A DNA stretch of 64,000 nt from a virus: positions 1 to 64,000 of the IMG/VR virus record IMGVR_UViG_3300005253_000193; one strand, given 5' to 3'. Every line of letters begins with the position of its first letter. Within the stretch, counting starts at the first letter, position 1. The notes beneath the pieces are model-generated. The model saw nothing but the letters and a program-made list of their open reading frames with translations. It was not told where the DNA came from and did not search any database. Position numbers and translations under genes: made by a program. Positions 1 to 7,760 of the stretch are shown here, in pieces.

Positions 1-105
1 ACCCGGATTGTCGCCGTTGTTCGTAGCGCAGAAAGGTTCAAGCCTTCCGGGTTCGCACGGGCCGCCCCAGCGCACGTCGCAGTGAATTTCAATCCAGATT
101 GCCAT
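1..105 (-). CDS. Small Cys-containing protein, 3' end outside window
   Basis: A leftward reading frame runs from ATG at 105 off the left edge and has no stop in the window. It begins MAIWIEIHCD and has Cys at residues 9, 17 and 26, as in small phage zinc-ribbon-like proteins. GGAGG lies about 13 nt upstream, somewhat far. The family is not recognised; metal binding is only a guess from Cys spacing. Confidence 0.5.
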   Translation of the reverse strand, partial: MAIWIEIHCDVRWGGPCEPGRLEPFCATNNGDNPG

Positions 106-137
106 CTACACCACATCCCTCCGCTTTGATGTGTCAG

Positions 138-533
138 TCATGTAACCTCCTGTGTTGGTCTCCAATAATTGGGAGAACCACGCCCCAGATGTACTTCAAT
201 AAAGCCATAACGTTCCAACACCCCAGGAATAAATTCGTTCAGAATAGACTCAATGTAGATCCCATCGTAATGATGTATTTTGGCCAGCTCATTTAATTCC
301 CCAATGAGGGCCTTAAATTTACCTGTGCTTCTTTTGTTGGGGTCAAATGCAATGTTGTTGGGGCGTCGAGGATTTTTGACATTTGCGAGTTGGATGACCA
401 GTTTCTGCTCGTCATCAATAAATACAGGCCCTTTTCGCAGGTAAACGTTCAGCCCTTGAAATTTGACGTAGGAATTGAACATTGGGCTGTCCATAAACTT
501 TGCTGGGTCAAAGGAAGACTTTATTCCTTCCAT
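138..533 (-). CDS. Hypothetical protein, GNAT-like C-terminus
   Basis: 131 residues. The C-terminal half alternates helix and strand and contains a stretch (YGFIEVHLGRGSPNYWRP) that looks like the last strands of an acetyltransferase-like fold; no acetyl-CoA loop is convincing, so this is weak. The start ATG lies inside the end of the ArfA-like gene (13-nt overlap), so translation is probably coupled to it. Function unknown. Confidence 0.6.
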   Translation of the reverse strand: MEGIKSSFDPAKFMDSPMFNSYVKFQGLNVYLRKGPVFIDDEQKLVIQLANVKNPRRPNNIAFDPNKRSTGKFKALIGELNELAKIHHYDGIYIESILNEFIPGVLERYGFIEVHLGRGSPNYWRPTQEVT

Positions 534-655
534 CGGAGATACTTCCTCTTTCTGCGGTAGGAGCCTCGCCCCTTTTTGGGCCGTACCTTGCGAGTATGAT
601 GGGATCCATCTCGTAGTATGGCGGCATAAGGATTACGTCGCCGGATCTTTCTCAT
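521..655 (-). CDS. arfA: ArfA-like alternative ribosome-rescue factor
   Basis: 44 residues, very basic. Residues about 10-37 align without gaps to the core of Escherichia coli ArfA as recalled: the A-I-L-x-D segment matches A-L-L-x-D, and KKGRGSYRRKRKY matches KKGKGSYMRKGKH. ArfA binds the empty mRNA channel of stalled ribosomes and recruits RF2 to release the peptide (family knowledge). The phage copy ends right after the motif and lacks the hydrophobic C-terminal tail that makes cellular ArfA unstable, so it could be constitutively stable. The start overlaps the upstream stop (ATGA) and the 3' end overlaps the next gene by 13 nt. Confidence 0.72.
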   Translation of the reverse strand: MRKIRRRNPYAAILRDGSHHTRKVRPKKGRGSYRRKRKYLRWKE

Positions 656-807
656 GGTCGTTCGGTAGCGCAATCCTTGGTTTCCTCCTTGGTTAATTTT
701 TGTTTGCATCCTTCACACGTTGCGGTTCCATCTGGATTTATCCTCCAGACGTGGACGCCGCTTTTATTTTTTGAACACTCGAAGCACCAAATGGGAGTTT
801 TGTCCAT
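652..807 (-). CDS. Small zinc-ribbon protein
   Basis: 51 residues starting MDKTPIWCFEC. Two CxxC pairs (CFEC and CEGC) about 22 residues apart make a typical four-Cys zinc ribbon, followed by a Lys/Glu-rich tail. The stop overlaps the ATG of the ArfA-like gene, so the two are probably co-translated. A longer in-frame start exists at 879, but it would overlap the upstream gene by 55 nt; the internal ATG is preferred, though its Shine-Dalgarno is weak. Role unknown. Confidence 0.6.
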   Translation of the reverse strand: MDKTPIWCFECSKNKSGVHVWRINPDGTATCEGCKQKLTKEETKDCATERP

Positions 808-810
808 TTT

Positions 811-832
811 TGAAACTTCCGGGGTTAGTATA
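811..832. repeat. 22-nt motif copy, identical to 21468-21489
   Basis: TGAAACTTCC followed by GGGGTTAGTATA matches base for base the copy at 21468-21489, 20 kb away. It covers the stop codon of the 825-1127 gene and is followed by a short hairpin (ATCCCAG/CTGGGAT). Related variants lie between the rightward genes at 19.8-23.1 kb. Confidence 0.6.
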
Positions 833-1127
833 TCCCAGGTACTTCTGGGATTTCTGGCAGAGTTGAAAGAATTCCCCAACCACCAACGGGACCAAGAAAT
901 TTATTTCCGTCGAATTCGACCAGGTAGGGAGGTAGGGTGTGCATCCACCAGCGGTAGAAGTTATTCCTCTCCTTCCTTCCCCTCCATTCGTGGTAGTGGC
1001 AGGGGGACACGTTAGGCTGTTCAGGAGTGTTGTGCTCACTTCCGGGTTCATAGAGTTCAAACCCGTTGTAACCACCCTTTTTCCTTTGTTCCATCACAGC
1101 ACCAACCTCAAAGACACGGACGGTCAT
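825..1127 (-). CDS. Hypothetical protein, Trp/His-rich
   Basis: 100 residues beginning MTVRVFEVGAV. AGGAGAAAAC precedes the ATG with normal spacing. Aromatic- and His-rich middle (CHYHEWRG, NFYRWWMH) and a Pro/Gly-rich tail. No family recognised and no membrane segment. Its stop codon lies inside the conserved 22-nt motif, so the C-terminus and that DNA element evolve together. Confidence 0.65.
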   Translation of the reverse strand: MTVRVFEVGAVMEQRKKGGYNGFELYEPGSEHNTPEQPNVSPCHYHEWRGRKERNNFYRWWMHTLPPYLVEFDGNKFLGPVGGWGILSTLPEIPEVPGIY

Positions 1128-1177
1128 GTTTTCTCCTCGGGTAGTCCTGAATGGGGTGAGTCCCTTTCCCGTGCATG

Positions 1178-1336
1178 TTAACTGATGCGAGGTGTCCTTT
1201 GTGGTTTGGTTTCCTTGGGATGTACCTCAACCCCTGCCAAAAATGCCAGGAGACGGAGGGCTCCATACAAGAGAAGGAAGCCACCGACTACGAGCACAAG
1301 CAAGATGATGAGGAGGGTCATCCATACGTTGAACAT
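1178..1336 (-). CDS. Small single-pass membrane protein
   Basis: 52 residues. Residues 6-33 form one long hydrophobic helix (WMTLLIILLVLVVGGFLLLYGA and onward), followed by a Pro/Lys-rich polar tail. AGAGGAG precedes ATG 1336, so this start is preferred to the in-frame 1372 start. Probably inserted in the inner membrane; could be a superinfection-exclusion or lysis-timing peptide, but nothing in the sequence decides this. Confidence 0.6.
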   Translation of the reverse strand: MFNVWMTLLIILLVLVVGGFLLLYGALRLLAFLAGVEVHPKETKPQRTPRIS

Positions 1337-1370
1337 TTTCTTGGTCTCCTCTGTTGCTGGTCGTCCGAAC

Positions 1371-1402
1371 AAACAAAAGGGTGCCCGTTTTTGAGCACCC
1401 CG
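1371..1402 (-). terminator. Intrinsic terminator
   Basis: On the minus strand GGGTGC, a loop, GCACCC, then TTTTGTTTG, just past the stop of the 1419-1703 gene. Classic stem plus T-tract. Confidence 0.75.
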
Positions 1403-1418
1403 AAAGGGGGGGGGCTAC

Positions 1419-1703
1419 TTAATGAAGGACTGGTTTGAAGGCATCCTCGCCTGGAAAGTTTTCCTCTGATGCCGCCATAGCAGCATCATGGGAGTCGAAA
1501 GGACCCGCTACAATACTCCCATCCGGGAGTTGTAGGGGCTCGTTATCATCCTGGCGATACCAGTAGTACCATCCGGATTCAGAGATGTTGTATTTTGCCC
1601 CACAATCGTCCATGAAGAGTGTTCCTTCCTTGTCCGGATCATCACTGATCTCGAAGGCCTCTCCAAATGTAGGGTGCTCAGCATTGAAGTGTTCGTTGGC
1701 CAT
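1419..1703 (-). CDS. Hypothetical acidic protein
   Basis: 94 residues from MANEHFN; GGAGGGATGATC upstream favours this ATG over the one two codons earlier. Acidic, with a WYYWYRQDD core and a C-terminal F-x4-DAAMAASEENF helix that loosely resembles the C-terminal F..EA..F helix of the small-protein superfamily in this window. Followed by an intrinsic terminator. Function unknown. Confidence 0.6.
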   Translation of the reverse strand: MANEHFNAEHPTFGEAFEISDDPDKEGTLFMDDCGAKYNISESGWYYWYRQDDNEPLQLPDGSIVAGPFDSHDAAMAASEENFPGEDAFKPVLH

Positions 1704-1766
1704 GATCATCCCTCCGCTTGGTTTTGAGTATGATGTTATACCGTCTGGAGGGCTATCGCAAGCGCC

Positions 1767-2141
1767 TCATTTGTTTCCACCGCTTAACTCCTTCTCCAAC
1801 TGGCCTAAAGACTTTGCCAGACTTCTACCTAGAATCTGACAAAGTATCCCGGCTTTTTGCACCATGCACCATTCTTGATCCTCGGTGGTTGAACATTTTT
1901 GACCCTTCGGAACCCAGTGTCCTGTGTCAATATCAACGTATAGGTCTGTGACCTGGTTTTCTTCGATGATCTTCCTAACCATATCTAAAACACTCAGGTA
2001 TTCTTTGTCTATAGGTTCCCGTTTGTACAGGCTATGTTTAAGGAAGAGCTGAGCAAGTTTGATAATCTCTTGGTCAGCGGGGGTCAAATTGAAGGAGTCG
2101 ATGTACTCTGCGACAGCTTCCGCTATCAATACGTTGTCCAC
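1767..2141 (-). CDS. Hypothetical helical protein
   Basis: 124 residues starting at GTG with AGGAGGAGACA immediately upstream, the standard leader of this region. Predicted mostly helical, with two Cys (CSTTEDQEWC) flanking a short loop in the last third. It is the first gene downstream of the 18-nt-period array at 2194-2599 (leftward). No family recognised. Confidence 0.65.
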   Translation of the reverse strand: MDNVLIAEAVAEYIDSFNLTPADQEIIKLAQLFLKHSLYKREPIDKEYLSVLDMVRKIIEENQVTDLYVDIDTGHWVPKGQKCSTTEDQEWCMVQKAGILCQILGRSLAKSLGQLEKELSGGNK

Positions 2142-2193
2142 TGTCTCCTCCTTTGCTAGTATGTACTAAAAGAATGAAGTCGCTTTCCAACTT

Positions 2194-2599
2194 TGGGTTT
2201 CTGAATGTCGTTGGCTCGCTAGTCTCTCTCGGTTTTCTTAGAGTGGATGGCGCACTCTCCGTTCTTGGATTTCTATCTACAGTTGGCTCACTTTGGATGT
2301 GTGGTTTCCTACAGAATGTTGGCTCGCTTCGTCACATTGGATTTCCACTCCGTATTGGCTCGCTTCCTAGGGATGGTTTCCAAAACCAGTGTGGCTCACT
2401 TCCTTAACATGGTGGACTAGCGTTCTGTGGCTCGCTTGTGGCCATTGGATTTCTAAGACCAGGCTGGCTCGCTATGTTTCATTGGTTTTCTGAAGGTTTC
2501 CGGCTCGCTGTAGGGAGGTGGTTTTCTAAAGAGCAGCGGCTCACTTAGGATTTGTGGTTTTCTGCGATGTATTGGCTCGCTCGTACTTTCTGGGTTGCT
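2194..2599. repeat. 18-nt-period box array 1 (23 boxes)
   Basis: Alternating 9-nt boxes TGGCTCGCT (A) and TGGATTTCT (B), each followed by a 9-nt variable spacer. There are 23 boxes in 406 nt, and the phase is kept except for one extra base near 2470. The minus-strand end is followed by GCGACTTCATTC and TTTTAGT, resembling the ends of arrays 2 and 4. No protein frame is kept across it. Confidence 0.85.
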
Positions 2600-2651
2600 T
2601 GGAGGAGGGGCTATGCCTTTAAAATCATCACCTCCTAGCTTGAGTAGAAAA

Positions 2652-2685
2652 AGGAATAAAAAGACCCCCCTGCTAGAGGGGGGTC
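2652..2685 (-). terminator. Intrinsic terminator
   Basis: Minus strand: GACCCCCC, loop TCTAGCAG area, GGGGGGTC, then TTTTTATT. Follows the histone-like gene and isolates it from array 1. Confidence 0.85.
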
Positions 2686-2705
2686 GAGTTTGGGGGGAGT
2701 TCGAA

Positions 2706-3221
2706 TCACTTCTTGGGAACGATCTTGTAGCGATAGACCTGACGCTTGCCCCCGCTGTTCGTGACCTTGGTCTTGCTGACCTCCCATTCGGACGAAAGCT
2801 GCTTGAACAAGTTCAGGTGAGGGCTGCCAAGCTCCTTGCGGACCTCTTCGGTGGTGGCTCCCTTCCCAGTGCCATACATCTTGGCGGCACGGGAGGTCTT
2901 GGAGCCATCAACAAAACCGAATCTGTCCATCTTTCGGGTGGACTTCGACGCCTTGGCCTTGGCCGGGGTTTTGTCCTTGGCCTTTGCCGGAGCCTTGGCC
3001 TTTGCCGGAGCCTTGGCCGAGCCGGCGTTCTTTTTACCCTTGGCGGGCTTTGCTGGCGTCTTGGCCTTCGAAGCCGCTGTCGGCTTGTTTTTTGCCCTTG
3101 CGGCGGCCTCGTCGTCCTTGCGGGCCTTGACCCTGGCTGCATCATCCTCGGGAGTCCGCTTGAAAGCGGCGGGGATGGGTTCATCAGCGGGTTTGTTGGT
3201 AGCATTTGTGGCTTCACTCAT
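2706..3221 (-). CDS. Histone-like basic protein with C-terminal HTH-like domain
   Basis: 171 residues. Residues about 25-100 are a low-complexity Ala/Lys/Pro tail (repeats of PAKAKAP type) like bacterial histone-H1-type proteins, so DNA or RNA binding is likely. Residues about 100-171 carry a compact domain (SRAAKMY, GATTEEVRKELGSPHLNLFKQL, then a beta tail ending YRYKIVPKK) shared with the proteins at 5214, 20179 and 23312. The pattern suggests a winged-HTH, by inspection only. AGGAGAGAAA precedes ATG 3221. Possibly a nucleoid-associated regulator. Confidence 0.72.
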   Translation of the reverse strand: MSEATNATNKPADEPIPAAFKRTPEDDAARVKARKDDEAAARAKNKPTAASKAKTPAKPAKGKKNAGSAKAPAKAKAPAKAKDKTPAKAKASKSTRKMDRFGFVDGSKTSRAAKMYGTGKGATTEEVRKELGSPHLNLFKQLSSEWEVSKTKVTNSGGKRQVYRYKIVPKK

Positions 3222-3327
3222 TTTCTCTCCTCCTAGTGTTGTGTGTCTCTAATGGCAACGAACTTAAATTGCCAAAGGTGGATGATGATTACTTATACCA
3301 TCACCCAAAATTTTCGCAAGTTAAATT

Positions 3328-3828
3328 TTATTCGGGTTTGTCCTTATTGATATTTAGAGGTTTTTTCCATTTTTCCTCTGGGGTTGAACCTCGCATGAGG
3401 CTCGCATTGATGAATGCGCCACACCAGATCACGCCATGAAACCCATTTCGAAGAATGGTCTGGCGTACGAAATCGGTCTGGAAGGGGACGCCAAAGTATT
3501 CCCGACCGGGATGGTCACCGAGGTCACTCCAGGTTGGGTCAACAACCAAACCTTCAGGAGTTGCACACCAAGCATGATTTGTAGGAATGATAGAGTTGGC
3601 ATATCCCTCAACATAGATCAGATCCGGTTCGGACAGCACCAAATCGAAAGCATTGGAATAGCATTCCTTGATGGTGCCTTTCTTTATGCCTTCGGGGAGG
3701 GGTTGGCACTCAAACTCATTTCCATGTCTGAGTAAGAAGTCGCAGTGGTTGTTGTATAACCAACCCTTGGGACGTTTTCCCTTCATTACCTCTTGAAGCA
3801 TCTTTATATGCTCTATTGTCTCGTTCAT
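3328..3828 (-). CDS. Putative transglutaminase/papain-like fold protein
   Basis: 166 residues. Three conserved-looking blocks, KECYSNAF (about residue 55), NHAWC (about 85) and VVDPTW (about 95), have the Cys-His-Asp order of transglutaminase-like and papain-like enzymes. This reading is from motif order only. Leader CAGGAGGAGACC-ATG. Substrate unknown; a phage protease or amidase would fit. Confidence 0.5.
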   Translation of the reverse strand: MNETIEHIKMLQEVMKGKRPKGWLYNNHCDFLLRHGNEFECQPLPEGIKKGTIKECYSNAFDLVLSEPDLIYVEGYANSIIPTNHAWCATPEGLVVDPTWSDLGDHPGREYFGVPFQTDFVRQTILRNGFHGVIWCGAFINASLMRGSTPEEKWKKPLNINKDKPE

Positions 3829-3862
3829 GGTCTCCTCCTGTTGCTATCCATAGATGGATAAA

Positions 3863-3910
3863 AGCCGAGGCTAAAAAATTGTGGACTTCTTTGATCCAAT
3901 GGCCCCGGCT
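3863..3910 (-). repeat. Single-copy intergenic hairpin (box type)
   Basis: Minus strand: AGCCGGGGC-CA, 9 nt, AGAAGTCCA, about 8 nt, GCCTCGGCT, then TTTTATCC. The stem differs from the other copies but pairs. Confidence 0.7.
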
Positions 3911-3920
3911 AATTGTGTTG

Positions 3921-5111
3921 TCACGAAATGTCGAGTAGGTCCCCAAAGGGGGGAAGGTGCTCCCTTTTTGAGGTAGAAGCCCACATCACCGGATACTCCG
4001 GCTCCTGTGGGAAGGAGTTGCAGTACATGTCCGTCATGTAGATGAAACACGCCGGAATGATACCGTTGTCCTCAACCCACTTGAACGGAGGTTTGAAGTC
4101 CGTACCACCCCCACCCTTGGCGTGAAGCCTGATGGGAAGGTCGGTCTTGTCGAACTCCTCAGTACCAGCCACCTTGGCATCGCAGTAGACGACGTAGACC
4201 TTTTCGATGTCAATGGTGGATAGGATTTCAGACAGCTCCGTGGCAAATCTGGTCAGCTCGACCTGGGAAATGCTCCCGGATGTGTCAACGGCAATCACGA
4301 TGCAGCCGATTTCCTGGCTGTGAAGGCTGGGGAGGTAGATTCCCCGACCGAGGTGTCGACGGTTTGGCTTTAGCCAGGAGTAGTCGTTCCTGGCTGAGTG
4401 CTCCACAAACTGACGTAGGCGGTCCACCCAATTGACCTTGGGATGGAGCAACTCACCAACAAACCTTTCCAGATCAGCCGGAAATTGTCCTTGGGACTTC
4501 GCGACAGCCGCCGCCTGTGCCACAAGTATCTTGACGTCGGCCATGGCTTTCGACTCGGCGGCAGAAACGGAGGGTGATCCCCCGTTGTTCCTTTTTCCTT
4601 TCTTGTTGTTGCCGTTTCTGCCAGCACCCCGCGATGGATGATCCTTCAGACCTCCACAACAAGTCTTTTGTTTGCTCTCCTTTATTTTCTTTTTCAACTT
4701 GTTGTAGATTTCATCTGCCGACATGCCCTTGAATTGCTCATCCAACAACACATCATCCGCAAGACTGAAGCCGGAACTTTCGAGGATCTGATTGATGGCG
4801 AAGTCCCCGGCTATGTTCCATAACAAGGGGTCACGGTTCTTGCGACGTACCGGATGGGCCATTGCAACGTGCATGACTTCATGGGCTACGCTGAACTCGA
4901 CTTCCTTGTCGCTTTCTGCAATGATGACATCGGGCTCGTATCCGAGCATTTCACCATTGGTCCAGTAAGCACCGCCCACTCTTTTCACGCAACCAACATC
5001 CTCAACCAATCTCATCCTCAAGGCGATAGTTCCGAAGAAGGCGTGGTTGAGGATCAACGAGGACCTGGCTCGAGTGAGCTTGTATCTGGCTTCCTGATTT
5101 ATTTCGTTCAT
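3921..5111 (-). CDS. VWA-domain metallopeptidase-like protein (DUF2201/CobT-like)
   Basis: 396 residues. The N-terminal third contains a zincin-like motif HEVMHVAMAH (about residue 78); the middle is Lys/Gly-rich and disordered; the C-terminal third is a von Willebrand A-like domain with a MIDAS start DTSGSISQVEL and the C-terminal ALIGN FIYMTDMYCN. This is the DUF2201-type architecture that partners MoxR/CobS-like AAA ATPases, and such an ATPase sits at 10097-11113. Together they probably form a metal-ion- or complex-remodelling chaperone; the target is unknown. Confidence 0.75.
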   Translation of the reverse strand: MNEINQEARYKLTRARSSLILNHAFFGTIALRMRLVEDVGCVKRVGGAYWTNGEMLGYEPDVIIAESDKEVEFSVAHEVMHVAMAHPVRRKNRDPLLWNIAGDFAINQILESSGFSLADDVLLDEQFKGMSADEIYNKLKKKIKESKQKTCCGGLKDHPSRGAGRNGNNKKGKRNNGGSPSVSAAESKAMADVKILVAQAAAVAKSQGQFPADLERFVGELLHPKVNWVDRLRQFVEHSARNDYSWLKPNRRHLGRGIYLPSLHSQEIGCIVIAVDTSGSISQVELTRFATELSEILSTIDIEKVYVVYCDAKVAGTEEFDKTDLPIRLHAKGGGGTDFKPPFKWVEDNGIIPACFIYMTDMYCNSFPQEPEYPVMWASTSKREHLPPFGDLLDIS

Positions 5112-5156
5112 TGTCTCCTCCTGTTGCTTTCGTGTGACAATTAAATTGCCAAATTT

Positions 5157-5203
5157 GGAAGGGGCTCATGCCGAATGGTTTGCTCCCTCCATCTGGCCCC
5201 TCC
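5157..5203 (-). repeat. Single-copy intergenic hairpin (box type)
   Basis: Minus strand: GGGAGGGGC-CA, 9 nt, GAGCAAACCA box variant, 8 nt, GCCCCTTCC. Lies between the 5214 gene and the leader of the VWA gene. Confidence 0.7.
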
Positions 5204-5213
5204 CATAATGAGT

Positions 5214-5696
5214 TCACGCTCGTGTGGGAATTAACCCAAGACGTAGATGGTTTGAATTTGTTGAAGGGCTAAGACGGAGTTTGAGCAGTTGTTGTTGCCC
5301 TTCCATCGTATAGTAGTTTGTTCCTTCCGGAATTAAATGGGCAGACATGGATGGTATGCGCCAGATGGTCATGAGGTCGTTGACCTCATGTTTTCTGAAG
5401 CCCATGTTTTTGAGCTCCGTGAGTGAGACATCATCCCAATCGATGGGTCTGAACGGATGGGCATTCGGATTTATTTGGATGTGGTGTTTCTTGACTGCAT
5501 TTGAACCGCCGCCACCCGACCACTTGTAGTAGACGAAGTGTCCCTGTGAGGCTACCTCCTTGAGGAGGTTTAGTTGGGTTCCGCAAAGCAGTCCGATCTT
5601 GATGTCTTTTTGAGTTGCGCCCCCATGTACATACATTGAAGCCGCACGGGACTTCAGGCTTCCTTCCTTGAAGCCAAAAAGGTCACGTGTCGTCAT
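5214..5696 (-). CDS. HTH-like paralogue of the 2706/20179/23312 proteins
   Basis: 160 residues. The first 75 carry the shared domain: SRAASMYVHGGATQKDI, GTQLNLLKEV, then a Gly-rich beta hairpin ending in KHHIQI. The remaining 85 residues are unique, with no Lys/Ala-rich tail. AGGAGGAGATC precedes ATG. The shared core suggests nucleic-acid binding; the extension may set specificity (inference). Confidence 0.65.
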   Translation of the reverse strand: MTTRDLFGFKEGSLKSRAASMYVHGGATQKDIKIGLLCGTQLNLLKEVASQGHFVYYKWSGGGGSNAVKKHHIQINPNAHPFRPIDWDDVSLTELKNMGFRKHEVNDLMTIWRIPSMSAHLIPEGTNYYTMEGQQQLLKLRLSPSTNSNHLRLGLIPTRA

Positions 5697-5733
5697 GATC
5701 TCCTCCTGTTGCTGTCCTATTAAATGGACAAAT

Positions 5734-5780
5734 GGAAGGGGCTTGCGTCTTTTGGGTTTCTGATATTCGCTGGCCCCTTC
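5734..5780 (-). repeat. Single-copy intergenic hairpin (box type)
   Basis: Minus strand: GAAGGGGC-CA, 9 nt, AGAAACCCA, 8 nt, GCCCCTTCC, then ATTTGTCC. A canonical copy. Confidence 0.75.
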
Positions 5781-5790
5781 TTAATTGAGT

Positions 5791-6654
5791 CTACTTCATG
5801 AAACCGGACATCGTTTTGAGGATGGCGTCCGCGTCCTTGGCTGTCTTGGCCCTCACGTGGCCGTCGGTCCGAAGGGCATCGGCCTCCGTTCCACACAGCT
5901 TGAGCTTGATCTCCGTGGTCAGCTTGTTCATCCGGGGATCACCCGAGATGTTCAAGTGAGGCAGGAGGTCTGTCAGTTCCCGCATGTTGCCCACGAGGGA
6001 ATCCCGAAAGATGTTGTCCTCGTCGCTGAGCCGCTCGTGCATCTTGGTGACCATCCTGTGGACACGCTCCCACAGGTCGGTCATGGCACGTTCCTGGACG
6101 CCCATGATCTGCTCGTTGAGCGACTTCTTGAGCGCGGCGATGTGTTTCTTGTCGATGTCGACGCGCCAATCCCCGGCGTCGGGAAGTGGGGAGTAATTGA
6201 TTTCGAAGCCAAACTTGCGGCGGACGGCTTCCGCCTTCGGGTAATCCATGTCGTTGTGCATGGTGCCGAGGTCTCCCACAGCGTCCTTCCGGGCTCGCTT
6301 GTAGTCGATCCGGATGAACTCGTCGGCGAATTCCTCGCAGGTCACCCTGAACTCCTTCATGTCGTGATTGTAGTCCATGAAGATGCCAACCGGCAGGATC
6401 CGGACGCCGCCGTCATTCCACGGCAGAGTACGGTCGTAGTGATAGTTCCTGGCGGCGTCGGAAGTCCTGCGGAACATGTCCAATGAAGGACTCTTCAGCA
6501 GGACCTTGTAGTATTTCCCGACATTGCCCCTGGCATTGTGGCTTTCCGCCACCTCGCCGGAGACCTTGCGGTCGTACTTCCTGGCCGTCCACTGACTGAT
6601 ATTCAAGTAGACAAGCATGGCCTTCGTTGTGAGACCCTTTATCTTTGTGGTCAA
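5791..6654 (-). CDS. Hypothetical protein linked to MoxR/VWA module (DUF3150-like)
   Basis: 287 residues, mostly helical with a conserved-looking WTARKYDRKV N-terminus. Phage MoxR (CobS-like) and VWA (CobT-like) genes are often accompanied by a DUF3150 protein of this size and character; the assignment is by context and general appearance, not a domain search. The start is TTG, six bases after AGGAGGAG. The codons are GC-rich relative to neighbours, giving long antisense frames that are not genes. Confidence 0.6.
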   Translation of the reverse strand: MTTKIKGLTTKAMLVYLNISQWTARKYDRKVSGEVAESHNARGNVGKYYKVLLKSPSLDMFRRTSDAARNYHYDRTLPWNDGGVRILPVGIFMDYNHDMKEFRVTCEEFADEFIRIDYKRARKDAVGDLGTMHNDMDYPKAEAVRRKFGFEINYSPLPDAGDWRVDIDKKHIAALKKSLNEQIMGVQERAMTDLWERVHRMVTKMHERLSDEDNIFRDSLVGNMRELTDLLPHLNISGDPRMNKLTTEIKLKLCGTEADALRTDGHVRAKTAKDADAILKTMSGFMK

Positions 6655-6695
6655 TTTCTCCTCCTATGTTTGCTGTGGTTTTCTAGCTACCACTA

Positions 6696-6712
6696 CTGAG
6701 CAGAATGCTCAG
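6696..6712 (-). repeat. Perfect short hairpin
   Basis: CTGAGCA-GAA-TGCTCAG, a 7-bp perfect inverted repeat between the 6737 gene stop and the 5791-6654 gene start. Could be an attenuator or an mRNA-stabilising stem. It occupies the position where other gaps carry the box-type hairpin. Confidence 0.5.
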
Positions 6713-6736
6713 TTTCGTCCTTGCTAAAGGGACTCA

Positions 6737-6946
6737 TCAGGTGGGTAAACCACCATTACAGATGCATTCATCAACATATTCGTTGCAGTGAAAACATCTG
6801 TGGTGAATTTCGTCATCAAAATCACCGTAGCCCGCAAAGATGTCGTCGCTTCCGTGAGCAGCCCGATGATCTTCGACAAGACGTTTTGCCGTTTCTGGTT
6901 GGTGAGGGCCAATAACTTCATCGTTGACCTTTATCGTGATCTTCAT
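6737..6946 (-). CDS. Small protein with Cys/His cluster
   Basis: 69 residues from MKITIKVNDE. C-terminal CFHC...CIC with nearby His (HHRCFHCNEYVDECIC) suggests a small zinc-binding knuckle. GAGGGAGA lies 8 nt upstream of ATG 6946, and the upstream gene's TGA falls just before it, so the pair is coupled. Function unknown. Confidence 0.6.
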   Translation of the reverse strand: MKITIKVNDEVIGPHQPETAKRLVEDHRAAHGSDDIFAGYGDFDDEIHHRCFHCNEYVDECICNGGLPT

Positions 6947-6948
6947 AG

Positions 6949-7494
6949 TCATTCTCCCTCGTAACGGAAACCTTGCATTTCCTCCAGGAGGGCATCGAGG
7001 AACTCCTGGCGTTTTTCTTCGATGGCTGCCTCAAACTCAGCCTTGCTTGGCTTGTGTTCATCGTCATCGAAGTCGCTGTTGACCTCTTCCTTGGCGGCGT
7101 CCTCGTCGAACTCGAAGTCGAGGTTTTCGAAATTGTCGGCCCACTCATCACAGGAGCACTGACGACCTTCGAGCATTTCGCCGGTAGGGGCATCCTGTAG
7201 TTGTTCAGGCATATTGGCTCGCTTGTCGGCCTGTTCCTCTCCGAGTGCCCTGATCCGCTCGGCGAAGTCGTCTGTGAAGTCGTTGAGTGCGGAGTCAGCC
7301 TTCAAGTCTCCGATCTCATCCTCAAGATCGTACACCTGACCCAGAAAATCACTCTGCGTCAGTTGGCTTCGCCTGGGATGGGTCTTGGAGAAACGCTTTG
7401 GCCCAAAGGCAAACTTCCACCAGTAATAGGGCTCTCCCCTCTTGACGACGGGATTGTCCTTCCTGGCCTTTTTGACATGATGTACTCTTGGCAT
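6949..7494 (-). CDS. Hypothetical acidic coiled-coil protein
   Basis: 181 residues from MPRVHHVKKARKD, with TTGGAGGAGAAGCCG ahead of the ATG. A basic N-terminus (YYWWKFAFGPKRFSKT) is followed by long charged helices, and a CSCDEW motif near the middle. The very acidic C-terminal third is helical. A longer frame to 7635 exists but would overwrite the small gene at 7544-7699. No family recognised. Confidence 0.62.
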   Translation of the reverse strand: MPRVHHVKKARKDNPVVKRGEPYYWWKFAFGPKRFSKTHPRRSQLTQSDFLGQVYDLEDEIGDLKADSALNDFTDDFAERIRALGEEQADKRANMPEQLQDAPTGEMLEGRQCSCDEWADNFENLDFEFDEDAAKEEVNSDFDDDEHKPSKAEFEAAIEEKRQEFLDALLEEMQGFRYEGE

Positions 7495-7543
7495 CGGCTT
7501 CTCCTCCAATTGCGATGCGTTGACGCATCTGGAAGTCCACCCG

Positions 7544-7699
7544 TTAGGATGGACTTCTGGCTGCGTCCTCCTTTCCTTTATTGCTTGGACAGTCGTCTGA
7601 CGGACATTTGTCGCCTGGGTAAAGACCCTCGTCACCTTCCCACCAACGCCCGCAGTCTCGACAGCGGACGCCCTCAGGAAGCCTTGCTACCAATGTCAC
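7544..7699 (-). CDS. 51-residue zinc-ribbon-like protein
   Basis: Starts at GTG with AGGAGGAGAAAT just before it; the in-phase ATG two bases earlier is followed at once by a stop. Four Cys, CRDC and later C-x4-C, with a GRWW turn, give a small zinc-ribbon pattern. First gene downstream of array 2. Function unknown. Confidence 0.6.
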   Translation of the reverse strand: MTLVARLPEGVRCRDCGRWWEGDEGLYPGDKCPSDDCPSNKGKEDAARSPS

Positions 7700-7760
7700 A
7701 TTTCTCCTCCTGCGTGTGGCAATGTGAAATCACCAAAAGAATAAAGACGCTCTGCTTTCT

